DNA of 64,000 bases from Capniomyces stellatus (Eukaryota; Kickxellomycota; Harpellomycetes; Harpellales; Legeriomycetaceae): positions 20,177 to 84,176 of the forward strand of contig LUVW01000018.1 in NCBI GenBank assembly GCA_001661515.1. The letters are read 5' to 3'. This document shows positions 42,560-52,736 of the stretch, piece by piece (position 1 is the stretch's first letter; each line of letters opens with the position of its first letter). Both the position numbers and the translations under genes were made by a program. Under the pieces are notes generated by a model. The model saw nothing but the letters and a program-made list of their open reading frames with translations. It did no database searches and had not been told where the DNA came from.

Positions 42560-43298
42560 ACTTTATGGGTTTTAAACCTTAGCTTTATGCTTCCTTCTGC
42601 CTTCTTTTTCTTGAAAAAAAAATTCTTGTTGTACTTTGACTTTAATTAGGCCTCTTTTTTTTTTTTTTTACTCGCTTCGATAATAAATCACATTTTCTTT
42701 TGTATCGATATCTGGATTAATCGTCACGTTATAGTTGTTTGATGTAATGTCATACCTGATGAGAGGGCCTGCTCGTGCCCAACTTTAGTATCTAGTATTG
42801 CATTTTAACTGTTATAAAGTAACAGTATTATTGGCGCTATAGCCAACTAAAAAGTAAAGTTAAACTGGTTAGCACAGAGAAAGATAAGAAGAATGGGCAG
42901 AAGAGGTCAATTCTAGCAATCAGATTGAGCTTTTTACAGAAATAAATAAATAAAAGATTGTAAATTGCCCTTTATTATTAACGAAATGTATCGTCGATTT
43001 TTTTTTTTGCTTTCACAATAGAATTATCAATTTAATTTTTTTTATTGAAATTTAGAATTACCAATTTAAATTGATAACACTTTTTAACTAGATTGAATCT
43101 AAATTGATAGTTCTATTTAATATAGTTTGAAATATAGCCCGTTTTTCAGTAGACATTTCCCCCCTAAGGGTATAAATGCTATAGCTCTGAAAAAAAAACA
43201 ACAGAGATCAACACAAGCCAAGAAATTGTCTGTAAACAAGTTTCGTGTAAAGCAAGGAGCAAGTTACTAAAAACACATACCATAAAAGCCGTTCAATC
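42560..43298. other. Intergenic region
   Basis: 3' flank of the thiolase and promoter side of the kinase-like gene. Contains several near-repeats of AATTTAAATTGAT-like words at 43010-43110. No gene seen. Confidence 0.55.
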
Positions 43299-45236
43299 AT
43301 GCTAGTCTTTAGAAATGCAAGAGTTTTTAGCAGAAAGTCGATTAATACGCTGAGAATCCAAACACCAGCACATAATGCACAGCAATTTACCACGCCAAGC
43401 TATAGAAGCGCTATTTTACCGAGCAGTGATGTTTGCTTTGATAGAACCGAAGCGCGGATTGGCGCCGCTTTTCAAATGCGAAATCTAGCCACCACAAACA
43501 ATTACCTGAGATCTGAGAAACAGGATAGTAATTACAGCGGTAATCTGGATAAAAAGACCAAACCGAGCCAGAGTGACAGAAAAGAAAGCGGCGGACGTAA
43601 AAAAGGCGGCTCAAAATGGTACAGAATAAGTGCTGGAGTGGCTGCTTTATCAGCGGGGGTATACAGTTTTGGCGATCAGGAAGCAATCGAGTTTAAATGG
43701 TTGTCGTTTAGAAGGATATCGGTATCTATTGATGTAGCACTGTTTGCAATATACAGCTACTATCTGCACTTTCCCGACCTGCTAAGCGAAGAGGAAGAGC
43801 TAAAGAACCCCGAGGAGCAGCTAGATAGACTGAGGAGACGCAAGGAAACGCACAAAATATGTGCCGAAAAAGTCCGTGATGGTATGCTGCGTAATGGAGG
43901 AGTGTATATAAAGTTTGGACAGCATTTGTCAGCAATGACGTACATTTTGCCAGAGGAGTGGACACAAGCTATGGTGCCACTTCAGGATAGTTGTGTGAGC
44001 TCAAGTCTCGAGTCGGTTAACGAGACTGTTTCAAAGGAGCTAGGCAAGGGCTTGGACGAGCTGTTTGAGTGGTTTGATGAAACTCCGTTGGGAGTTGCAT
44101 CGTTGGCACAAGTACATCAGGGGAAACTGCGAGAAACAGGTGAACATGTAGCAATAAAGGTCCAGCATCCCGATGTGCGCAAATACGCATATGTTGACAT
44201 TGCCACAGTGTCAGTGCTGTTCAAGCTGGTGTATAAGGCGTTCCCCGACTTCCAGTTTATGTGGTTGGCTGATGAAATGCGGTCATCGTTGCCGGTGGAG
44301 CTAGACTTTACCAACGAAAAGGAAAATGCAGAGGAAATCGCCTCGAATTTTATAAACAGAGCAAGCATTCCATTAAAAGTACCAAAGATGATCTACGCAA
44401 CCCAGAGAGTCTTGATTATGGAGTTTGTCAAGGGGTGCAGACTTGACGACCTGGAGTTTCTAAAAAAAAACAACATCAGCCCCACACAAGTAAGCAAGCA
44501 GGTTGGCCGGATATTTGGCGAAATGACGTTTAATGATGGATTTGTGCACTGCGACCCTCACCCCGGAAACATTATAATTCGTCCATCAAAGAATAGATCA
44601 GGGCACAACTTTGATCTGGTGCTGCTTGATCATGGTCTGTACCGCAGACTTACAAAAGAGTTCAGACTGAGCTATGCCAAGCTGTGGTCTTCGTTGCTGC
44701 GCGGCGATGAAAAGGATATCCGCAAAGTGTCTTATGAGCTAACAGGAACCGACCTATACATAATCTTCTCGTGTATAATAACTGGCCAAAGCTGGGATAG
44801 TATTTCTCAGGGCAGGCTAACAGAGACAAACATAAACACCAAGTACGACGCAGGCGCGTTGCTGAAACAGTCAGAGACTTTCTTTGCCGATGTATCCAAG
44901 GTCATGTCCTCTGTTCCTAGAGACCTTGTCCTTTTAATCAAAACCAACGACCTAATTCGGCTGGTAGACAGGTCATTGTTTGCCGATATTTCTGCAAACA
45001 GCCAAGAGCGGGCTTGTACACAAACGTGGCTGTTGCTTTCCCACTACTGCTTGTCCTATTTGAATACGGATGCTCAAAACTCCATATACCAGTCTAATTC
45101 TCTTGTTGTAGGCGACTCTTTCCTGTGCACTCTATTTTCTTTGCCCCAATATCTGGTAGCATACTTCAAGTACTTGTCCCTCGATCTTCCTATTTCCATC
45201 TACTCTATCTGGCTGACGGTTTGTGATTTGCTTTAA
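43299..45236 (+). CDS. MCP2: UbiB/ABC1 atypical kinase, ADCK1/Mcp2-like, mitochondrial
   Basis: Intronless frame of 645 residues. The N-terminus (MLVFRNARVFSRKS) is basic and lacks acidic residues, consistent with mitochondrial targeting; a hydrophobic segment follows near residues 108-160. The UbiB domain shows the KxGQ motif (KFGQHLSA), the Ala-rich nucleotide loop (ASLAQVH), VAIKVQHP, the ELDFTNEKEN stretch, and VHCDPHPGN. The metal-binding motif is DHG (LLDHGLY) rather than DFG, as in ADCK1/Mcp2 and unlike Coq8. Relatives act at the inner mitochondrial membrane in lipid homeostasis; substrate is unknown. The C-terminus has hydrophobic segments. Confidence 0.92.
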   Translation: MLVFRNARVFSRKSINTLRIQTPAHNAQQFTTPSYRSAILPSSDVCFDRTEARIGAAFQMRNLATTNNYLRSEKQDSNYSGNLDKKTKPSQSDRKESGGRKKGGSKWYRISAGVAALSAGVYSFGDQEAIEFKWLSFRRISVSIDVALFAIYSYYLHFPDLLSEEEELKNPEEQLDRLRRRKETHKICAEKVRDGMLRNGGVYIKFGQHLSAMTYILPEEWTQAMVPLQDSCVSSSLESVNETVSKELGKGLDELFEWFDETPLGVASLAQVHQGKLRETGEHVAIKVQHPDVRKYAYVDIATVSVLFKLVYKAFPDFQFMWLADEMRSSLPVELDFTNEKENAEEIASNFINRASIPLKVPKMIYATQRVLIMEFVKGCRLDDLEFLKKNNISPTQVSKQVGRIFGEMTFNDGFVHCDPHPGNIIIRPSKNRSGHNFDLVLLDHGLYRRLTKEFRLSYAKLWSSLLRGDEKDIRKVSYELTGTDLYIIFSCIITGQSWDSISQGRLTETNINTKYDAGALLKQSETFFADVSKVMSSVPRDLVLLIKTNDLIRLVDRSLFADISANSQERACTQTWLLLSHYCLSYLNTDAQNSIYQSNSLVVGDSFLCTLFSLPQYLVAYFKYLSLDLPISIYSIWLTVCDLL

Positions 45237-46153
45237 CGTACAAAAACACCTGACCAGCTTCGCACTCTTGCTTGTGCAAACGTTTATATTACACTCGGTC
45301 GTCTTTAAATCGACTGTGTTCTCTCATTCCCACTCTTCCTTTTTTTTTCTATCAAAGTCAGCCATTTTACTCTTAAGCAAATATCGAGAACTATCAATCA
45401 AGCCATGGTCTGTACGACTACTGGCTCACTAATCCTGCCTACTTTATTTTTAGATGATTATTAGAAAGAAAAATAAATCCAAACTAGACAAAATTAACTA
45501 AATAAAACCCAGCACGGGCCATATTCCAGTAAAACATAAAACCCCAATTCTAAAAATCGCTTTATTTTCCCGCCTTTTATTGAAACCATACAATGCAAGT
45601 TATACCCTAACCCTTGTAAAATATATTAATGGCAAAGTTCAACTTGATCCTAGTCTACATATATATTGCATAAATAGCATACAACGTTAACGTGGTCGAT
45701 GTCAAAGTGGAATCATAATTAATCGTGGCAGTAGCTATATTATGGTAGCATGATGCGGGCTTGGAATATACTTTGGTGCTGGTAATTAAACACGCTGTAC
45801 AACTCGGAAGCAGTACGTGCTTAGTATCGAGTCAGTGTATTGTGTTCTTTGTAGCTTGGCTAGATACAAGTGCAAATGTGCATTCAGGAATTTTGAGAAG
45901 AGCCTATAGTTATATTTCTTTTTTTTCTCTCTACATCGTTTTTCTTGTTATACCACAGCCGTTGGCGTCAATGGGCCCAGACCACCTTACTCGGTTGAGG
46001 TTAGCTCAAAATTATCTACCGTTACTAGCTCTCTAACTAATCGAAGTGCAATTACAGCAGAGTAAAAATAGAATCAAATAATAGAAAATATAAAACAGAA
46101 AGTATAAAACAGTGATATCTGTTATATATGCCGAAACACATACCACTTGCGCT
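45237..46153. other. Intergenic region
   Basis: No convincing gene; frames at 45223-45432 and 45761-46036 are low-complexity and unsupported. Confidence 0.5.
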
Positions 46154-46606
46154 CTAATATATCCGTTGTATTCGGACATGACACTTTTTGCAAGTCTGTG
46201 ATTTATAGCAAAATGCGCCTATATTGTTGAAGCATATTGTTCCTAAATAGACATATAGATTCATTCATTATTACAGATACCGGTTTGTATGTGGTTTACA
46301 TTACCTCACACCCCTTGTTTTGTATATTACTGTCTTCATTTGTATTTGTAACATGGACTTACCACAGCACAAGTCGCCAAATACACCCGATCTTACCCAA
46401 GAATGCTCACCACCATCAATGCATGTCCCACTGCCATCAGAACGTACCAAAACTGGATTAGCATGCATTTCTGTACTTGGAGGACTTATGTCGCTATGGT
46501 ACCCCCTGTGTATTTCCCGAGTTTCCTCCATTGCATTCGGCTGTATTTTCGGGCCTGTTAATAGTGCTGTGTTTTCATCAATTTGTTTGGGTGTTTCGAT
46601 ATTCAT
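46154..46606 (-). CDS. Small cysteine-rich candidate protein, two-exon model
   Basis: Exon 46606-46363 ends at a good donor (GTAAGTCC, phase 1). Joined to 46242-46154 after a TTTAG acceptor, it gives 110 residues. The N-terminal part is polar and carries DENTALL, resembling an acidic dileucine sorting signal. The C-terminal part turns Cys-rich (GDLCCGTICF, then YKSQTCKKCH), vaguely like PLAC8-type proteins (HSWVRSGVFGDLCC). The family is not established. The forward strand is also open over the same DNA (46320-46739), so the strand call rests on the donor and composition. Confidence 0.4.
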
Positions 46607-47638
46607 TATCTACACAAGTTATTATTGCTGTTTTCTTGCTTTCTTGCTTTCTTATTTTATATTATTTTGTTTCAAAAAGTGTTGTAAAGCAAAGACGGTT
46701 TGTTTTGTTGAAAAAAGAGCTGGCTTTTATTATTTGTGAAATTTGGAGTGTTGAAAATGTCATAAACGCAAGAGCTAGTACTAAAGCTAAAGAAAGTTTG
46801 CTGGTTTGTCAGTCCAATTTGTCAACTGGATTTTATACTATTTTTATGCTATTATTATGCTATTATTTAATTGTGTAAGCTGGCCTTTGACAATACTTTT
46901 TCTACACACTCTGTAACTGGCAACCCATATACGAGGATATTGTTAATAATGTAAAATGTATTGTTTTGTTGTGAACTTCTTGTTAGATTATTGTTCTGTT
47001 TTCTGAATTATATTGAAATTTATTAATTTGAATGTTAATGAACGTGAAATCTTCTGTATTTATTTAGTCTAAAAGGCAGCGAGCGTTTTAGAGCCAATTC
47101 AAGTAGTCAAATTTAATACTCTTGCTCTAGATGCAACTTAATTAACAATATAAACCAACTCAATGGCTCAATGGCTCAGTGGTCGCAAATCTGGTATATT
47201 CTGTTTTAGTACTAGAGAGTCCCCGCTCTTCTAAATATCAACTAGCCAAGGTTTGACATTAACTGAATTTCATTTTCAACCATGAACATAATATGGACTT
47301 TTTCAAAACAAAATAGTTTGTTTTCGATAGTGACAAAGTAATTTAAATGCAGCAGAAAGTAATCAAGTCATAAACTGAGTTTTAAAACATCGACTAAATG
47401 TCAGTATATGATACGATAAGTGAAATTTGCTATTTGAAGATTTATTGGCTGCTGTGACACGAACACAATTTGATAGTTTATTGACTTTCAAAATGAAAAT
47501 AAAAAACAAGCCGCAACACTGTTTATTTACGCTGACAATGCTCTGAACAATGCCGAGACCAGTCTTTGATCAGCTTTAGAAACAAGTTATGATTTAGGAG
47601 CTAAATGGTAGCAAGTAATTATAAAATAAGAAAGGAAG
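46607..47638. other. AT-rich intergenic region
   Basis: No gene. A short tRNA D-arm-like string near 47163-47185 was considered and rejected. Confidence 0.5.
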
Positions 47639-49161
47639 ATGTTTTACCAGAACAAGGTAAGAAGATTAATTTCAATTTTTGAAAACAACACCAATAGCAC
47701 CAACAGACAGTTACAAATAAAGCTAAATTTGCCATTTGAATAAAAAATGTCGATAGAGAATATGGACGTCGAATGATTTTAACGACTCTGCTGATTCCTC
47801 GAGAATAAAAAGAAAAATCAGGCTTTTTTATAGAGATGTGGAGCTGAATAGACCAAAGAGATATCTGTTGATACAGTCGGTGGCAGTGGCGTTATACATA
47901 ATATTATATTGCATTCAAACCATTCCAAGTACACATTCGAATAAAGTATGGACCTCGCTTTTATTTGTGTTGGATTTGGGACTGTCTACGGTGTTTTTTG
48001 GAGAGTACTTGCTAAAGCTGTACGCGTCGAATTCAAAGATCAATTTTGTGCTGGGATTTCGAAATATGTTTGACTTGACAACCACGTTGCCGCTGTTTAT
48101 AGAGATGGCATTCATAGCGATGAATAGCGAGACTATTGTACCTCTACAGTATATCAGAGTACTAAAGGTTTTTAGAGTATTGCAGCTGTATAAGTTTGGA
48201 GAGGCGGATTTGTCGGTTCGGATAGCCGTGTTGGCGTTGATTCGGAGCGCACAACAAATCATGGCAGTACTTATCTCTTTGGTTGTGCTGATTGTTACAT
48301 CTTCTAGCATCATGTTTTTGGTTGAGAACTACAAGTATGTTGAAGAGGAGATGGTGTGGTATAGAATTGTAGAGGGAGAGCTAAAAAAAAGGTAAATAAA
48401 AAAATAAAGTAGAGGGTAGAGTGTAGAGTGTAGAAAATAAACTCTATGCGTATCTAAATGATGTATAATCTTTGTTCTTTATCCAGATTTGGCTATATTT
48501 ATATATACAGCAAGCCTAACGTTGAATAACCAAAACAATACCAAATTTAAATAGTCCTTTCCAATCGGTACCAGGCACGTTCTATTGGGCGATGGTGACG
48601 CTTACTACGACCGGGTATGGCGATGAGTACCCTGTTACGTCTTTAGGAAAGTTTGTTGCTGGAATTACTATGATATTCGGCGTTGCGGTAATTGCGCTTC
48701 CAACATCAATAGTGGGGTCCAATCTGTCGTATGAGTGGAATGCGATGTCCAAGGCAAGCAGATCGATTCCAGAAAACTCTGAATCCAATGGTTATGTCGA
48801 CAGAGATTCGCTTGTTTGGTTTGGAGACGACTTTCCAGCTTCTTCAAACTCAAACTATGTGGGTGATAACTCCAATGATCAAAGTGGAGCTGCAAGCGAC
48901 TCTGACCAGCACTTTGACGACAATGATATGTACTCTGAAAATATAAAATTGACACTGGCCAACAGAAGAAAATCAGAGAATGCTGGCGATGCCCAACACA
49001 CTGAGTCTGTCCAGGCCCAAAACTTCTCAAACGTTTCAAAGAACACCACCGCCTCTAACAGAAAGCGATCGGGCTCGACTAACGAAATAAACGAAATCAA
49101 ACTGGCACTACTTGATATTCAGGCTAAGCTCAGTCAGGTAAACAGACACCAGCAAACATAA
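47639..49161 (+). CDS. Voltage-gated potassium channel, six-helix Kv type
   Basis: Exons 47757-48391 and 48555-49161 are well supported (163-nt intron, phase 2, joining KKS to PFQSVPGTFYWAMV). A short first exon 47639-47656 (MFYQNK) is inferred from phase. Total 419 residues. Helices S1-S6 are visible. S4 carries regularly spaced charges (IRVLKVFRVLQLYK), the voltage-sensor pattern. The pore ends in the K+ selectivity filter TTTGYGD. The S6 hinge is ALPTSIV rather than the PVP of Shaker channels. The cytosolic tail is Asp/Ser/Asn-rich and ends in a short possible coiled coil. There is no N-terminal T1 domain. The protein should pass K+ across the plasma membrane on depolarisation; four subunits would be needed. 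Confidence 0.9.
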
Positions 49162-49826
49162 TTCAGCATCTTAATAATATTTTAGAGTGCCTGATTGATA
49201 TTTCAGAGCGCTTGATTGATATTCCATAACGCTTGGTTGATACTCCAGAACGCTTTATTTAACGCACACAATGTTTATCATTCTTGATAAATAGTTGACA
49301 AGCCAGAACCGATCTTCCTAGTCAGAAATGGGCCACCATTTGACATATTGCTAAAATAATCGTTGATTCGTTTATCAGCCTATTTTATTTTCCGGCGCTG
49401 GTTCAATCGTAGAAAATGATTATAGGATATGAGCCAACAATGATCACATAGAATATATATATATATAAACAGTAAATAAAAGCTTGCCGTCTCTTCATTG
49501 TCTAGAATTTTGTCTTTTTAATGATATTTTTTTTTGCTAGTACCACTTGTTTATAAATAGCCCCAATCCACTATAATTTGACATTACTCAAGTTTGTATG
49601 AACCTAATGACAAAACAAACATCGCATATACGACTTTTGATCATGTTGGTGCACTAAATGGCAAGGTTGTTTACAGCTACTTTTACCATTATTACCGTTG
49701 ATGTCGTTGTTGCTGACTCGAGGTGGTGGTATAATTGTTGATTATTAAACTAATAATTTTTTTGAACAATTACTAAAATTGGAATGGAAGGAAAAATAAA
49801 CGAAAAATAAATATAAAACTGAAAAT
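49162..49826. other. Shared 3' flank of the Kv channel and TOM40
   Basis: Begins with a degenerate 21-bp repeat (49181-49263). A TA run lies near 49456-49466. No gene. Confidence 0.6.
49181..49263. repeat. Degenerate 21-bp tandem repeat, about four units
   Basis: Units read TTTCAGAGCGCTTGATTGAT with scattered changes, starting 20 nt after the Kv channel stop codon, so probably in its 3' UTR. Confidence 0.75.
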
Positions 49827-51239
49827 TTAGCTCTCTAGTTGCAACCCAAATCCAAATTTATTTTCGCCCTTGACATAATCAATTTCGCCTGACAAAAGGA
49901 ATGAGAACCCTGGAGCAATTTTTTCTTCCAACAGCATTGCCAGTTTGAATCCACTATCAAGCTGGGCGCGATAGGTGGCGGCAGCAAATTCGTATTTAGC
50001 GCCAAACGTACACACGGCATCGCGGCGGTTTTGGGAAGGCATATTTACAATCTGGAGTTCGGCACCAGCATCACACTTTTGGTTGATTTTTTGCCAGTAA
50101 GAGGCTGTCAACACATTTGATCCTTGTGTTTGTGCAACCCATACGGATTTGTTGTCTGGAGTATAACGCAGCGCAAGCGAGCTTACACACTCTTCATAGT
50201 TTGGCATTGGCTTCTGCAACATAAACTCGGCTCCTACTGCTAGCTTTCTTGTGACTGATTGCAAGTAGTTAATCAAATAGACACCTGTTCCGTCAACAGG
50301 CGAAGGATTGACTGCCTTTGCGTTGACAATGTAATCGTCTCCGTCATATTCCGTTTCGGCTTGGAGCATAGACTGGCCTTCAGTTTGCGCAATCTGTGCC
50401 TGGAACTTTGTCGATAAACGTGGTGTCCATGAATAGTGCAGTCTTGATTGGAGGTTACCTGCTGTATCCATAGAGCCATGCATCAATGTCTAATAAGTTT
50501 ATGTCAAGTCAATCGTTAGTCGCCAATAATTAATACTGCTTTTTTTTTATAATCCCAACACCAACAACATCAAGGTTTGTCAAATTCGTCTGTAGAGAAG
50601 GAGTGACTTGATATATTTTCTCATTTCCCCCCCCCCCCCCNNNNNNNNNNNNNNNNCCCCCCCCCCCCCTTTTCTTTTCCACAATCCTTTTAATTAAAAA
50701 AAACAGTTTTTAAATATTTAAAGTTACCTTTTCATTGGCAAATACTGCTGCAAAATTGAATGAGGATGGTTGTCCAGGTAAACCGAGTTGGAATGTATGC
50801 ATTACTTGGAAATTTTGCGATAGTACTTTTGTGAGATCTGCTCTTCCTCCATCAAAAGTATAATTTGTCAAAAGTGTGGCTGCAAGAGAAATAAAGTAAC
50901 AACATTATAAATGTTAGAATTGTGAGAAAGTAAAAGCAATATATTTGCGCTTTAAACCTCCGGGTGGAGCTGTCATTTGGAAAACCAAATTCCAATATTA
51001 ATACACGAATAGCCCATCCTCACCTCCGCCAAATAACATGATTAATAAATTCAACCAACTTTACCTTTGATCTCTTTGTGGAGCTGGTCAAATTGACCAG
51101 GCTTAGGAAGAGATATTCTTTCTTGGTGCTTTCCCAATGCGTTAACATACGACATTGGGTTCCAGTACTGGAATGGAACAGATGGATCTTCAACACTGTT
51201 CAGCAGTGATTCTGTGGTTTCGATCTCTAATTTGGCCAT
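49827..51239 (-). CDS. TOM40: Mitochondrial import channel Tom40
   Basis: Three exons (51239-51065, 50879-50728, 50489-49827) give 329 residues, phases 1 and 0. Tom40 is the beta-barrel pore of the outer-membrane TOM complex and admits nearly all nuclear-encoded mitochondrial proteins. Landmarks are the short N-terminal segment with PGQFDQLHKEIK, then YTFDGGRADLTK, and FNFAAVFANEK at the second junction. The C-terminal barrel strands end KFGFGLQLES, with the usual terminal beta-signal character (polar-x-Gly-xx-hydrophobic-x-hydrophobic). Intron 2 contains the 50641-50656 assembly gap inside a poly-C tract; the coding exons are unaffected. The start ATG follows AT-rich upstream DNA. Confidence 0.93.
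50641..50656. other. Assembly gap (16 N) inside a poly-C tract
   Basis: N run with about 12 to 13 C on each side, inside TOM40 intron 2. The true C-run length is unknown. Confidence 0.98.
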
Positions 51240-52736
51240 TTTGTGCTTTTTTTGTTAGAGCGTTTTTCTTATTACTACTTGGATATATGTGCGAATGGTG
51301 TATTGACAACAGAGTTAAATTTCAAATCTAAACTTTGATTGAATTCTATCTATGCTTTAAAGCAGAATCCAGATACTATCTAGTAAATAAATCGGCTGAA
51401 AAATACTATCTCAGGAATTACGGTATCAAATAATATCTAATATTAAATGTTCAAGTTTTTTTTTTTTTCTTTCGCTTTTTTTCCATGCTTTTTTCGACTT
51501 GGTTATTTTTCTGATTAGCGGTTTTTATGGTTTTTATCATAAAATTTTACACCAAGCTTTGATTTAATTCCGTTTGATTTGATTTGGCATGATTGGTAAA
51601 AGCATCTTTTTCTTTTTTTTCTTTATTGCTATTAACTTGTGTTTTTTCTTTATTAATTTATTTTACTTTTCACTAGCCTAGTTTAAAATTGTGACTTTTT
51701 TAGTAACAAATGACACATAATTTAGGGAGTACTATGTTTGGTAAGGTTTAAATAAGTGAGCTCCTTGTTTTTGTTTTGTCTCAAGAGAATACAAACTGCT
51801 ATTTTGTTTTGAACATTACTTTGTATTGGAACTCTCATTTAATACCAACATAATATTATGATATAGTTTGAGTTTGAGTTTGAGTTTTCAGCTACAGTCT
51901 TAAATTGGAGTTTGTTATTATTTCTGTAGCATACAACTAATAGAATGTCGAAACTTTTATGATCTGTGCTTTGGTTATAATTCTACCAAAACTTATGGGT
52001 AATGTTGTAACTAACCTTCACCAAAGCCAAACTTGGGCGATACTCGGTTTAGCTTGCGCAAAGGCCCGATTAATTTCTCAATTCTCGCTGTGCACCAAGT
52101 TTATAGGCTATTGGCGGGTAAATATTAGCTTAAAAAAAAGCATAATAAGGCCTAATTATTGACGAGTCTATTGTTTATGACACAAGTCTATTGGTTTACC
52201 AATAGGCCAAAACTTTTTATTGGCCTACTCTAAAAATTGAGTAATTCATTGAGGCGAAAACTAAGATGGTTTACGCTCTTATTTGCAAGGAGCCAAAAGT
52301 TACTGATAGTTTTGTTCTTGGGAATTTGCGGCAAAAGCACCGTTTGGTATTTAGTTTTGGGCATTTTACACTGAAAATAATAAAATTGCTTTGTTTGTTA
52401 GTTCAACTGTTGTGTTGTTTTACTATATCCTTTCAAAAGAATAATATATATGTTTAACTTGGGGTTTAACAAGAAGTTTGAGCGTAATTGAAGGTAGAAA
52501 GCAAGAGAAGTATATTTTAAAATCAGCTATAATCATCTGGAAATAAGACAGGGGTTTGTGAATTTGAGTTTGCTAGGTTGCAGGATTGTAAACAGACCTT
52601 CAAGCAAATATCATCTAAAGCGTACACATTGAAATTCGAGTGCTAGAGAGAGCCGAACTTTGTTTAGGGGCTTGTTTGCCAACATTTAACAGTAGTAGAG
52701 AAAAGCAGCTGGGAGTACAAATCGAGTTGATATAAA
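51240..52736. other. AT-rich intergenic region between divergent genes
   Basis: About 1.5 kb. Holds a GTTTGA repeat near 51865-51888. Short frames at 51959-52162 and 52266-52457 are unsupported. Promoters of TOM40 and the EH-domain gene should lie here. Confidence 0.55.

Noticed and set aside
47163..47240. Possible tRNA, suggested by a GGCTCAGTGGT A-box-like string
   Set aside because: No matching D-stem partner, no T-arm with GTTCRA, and no acceptor stem pairing.
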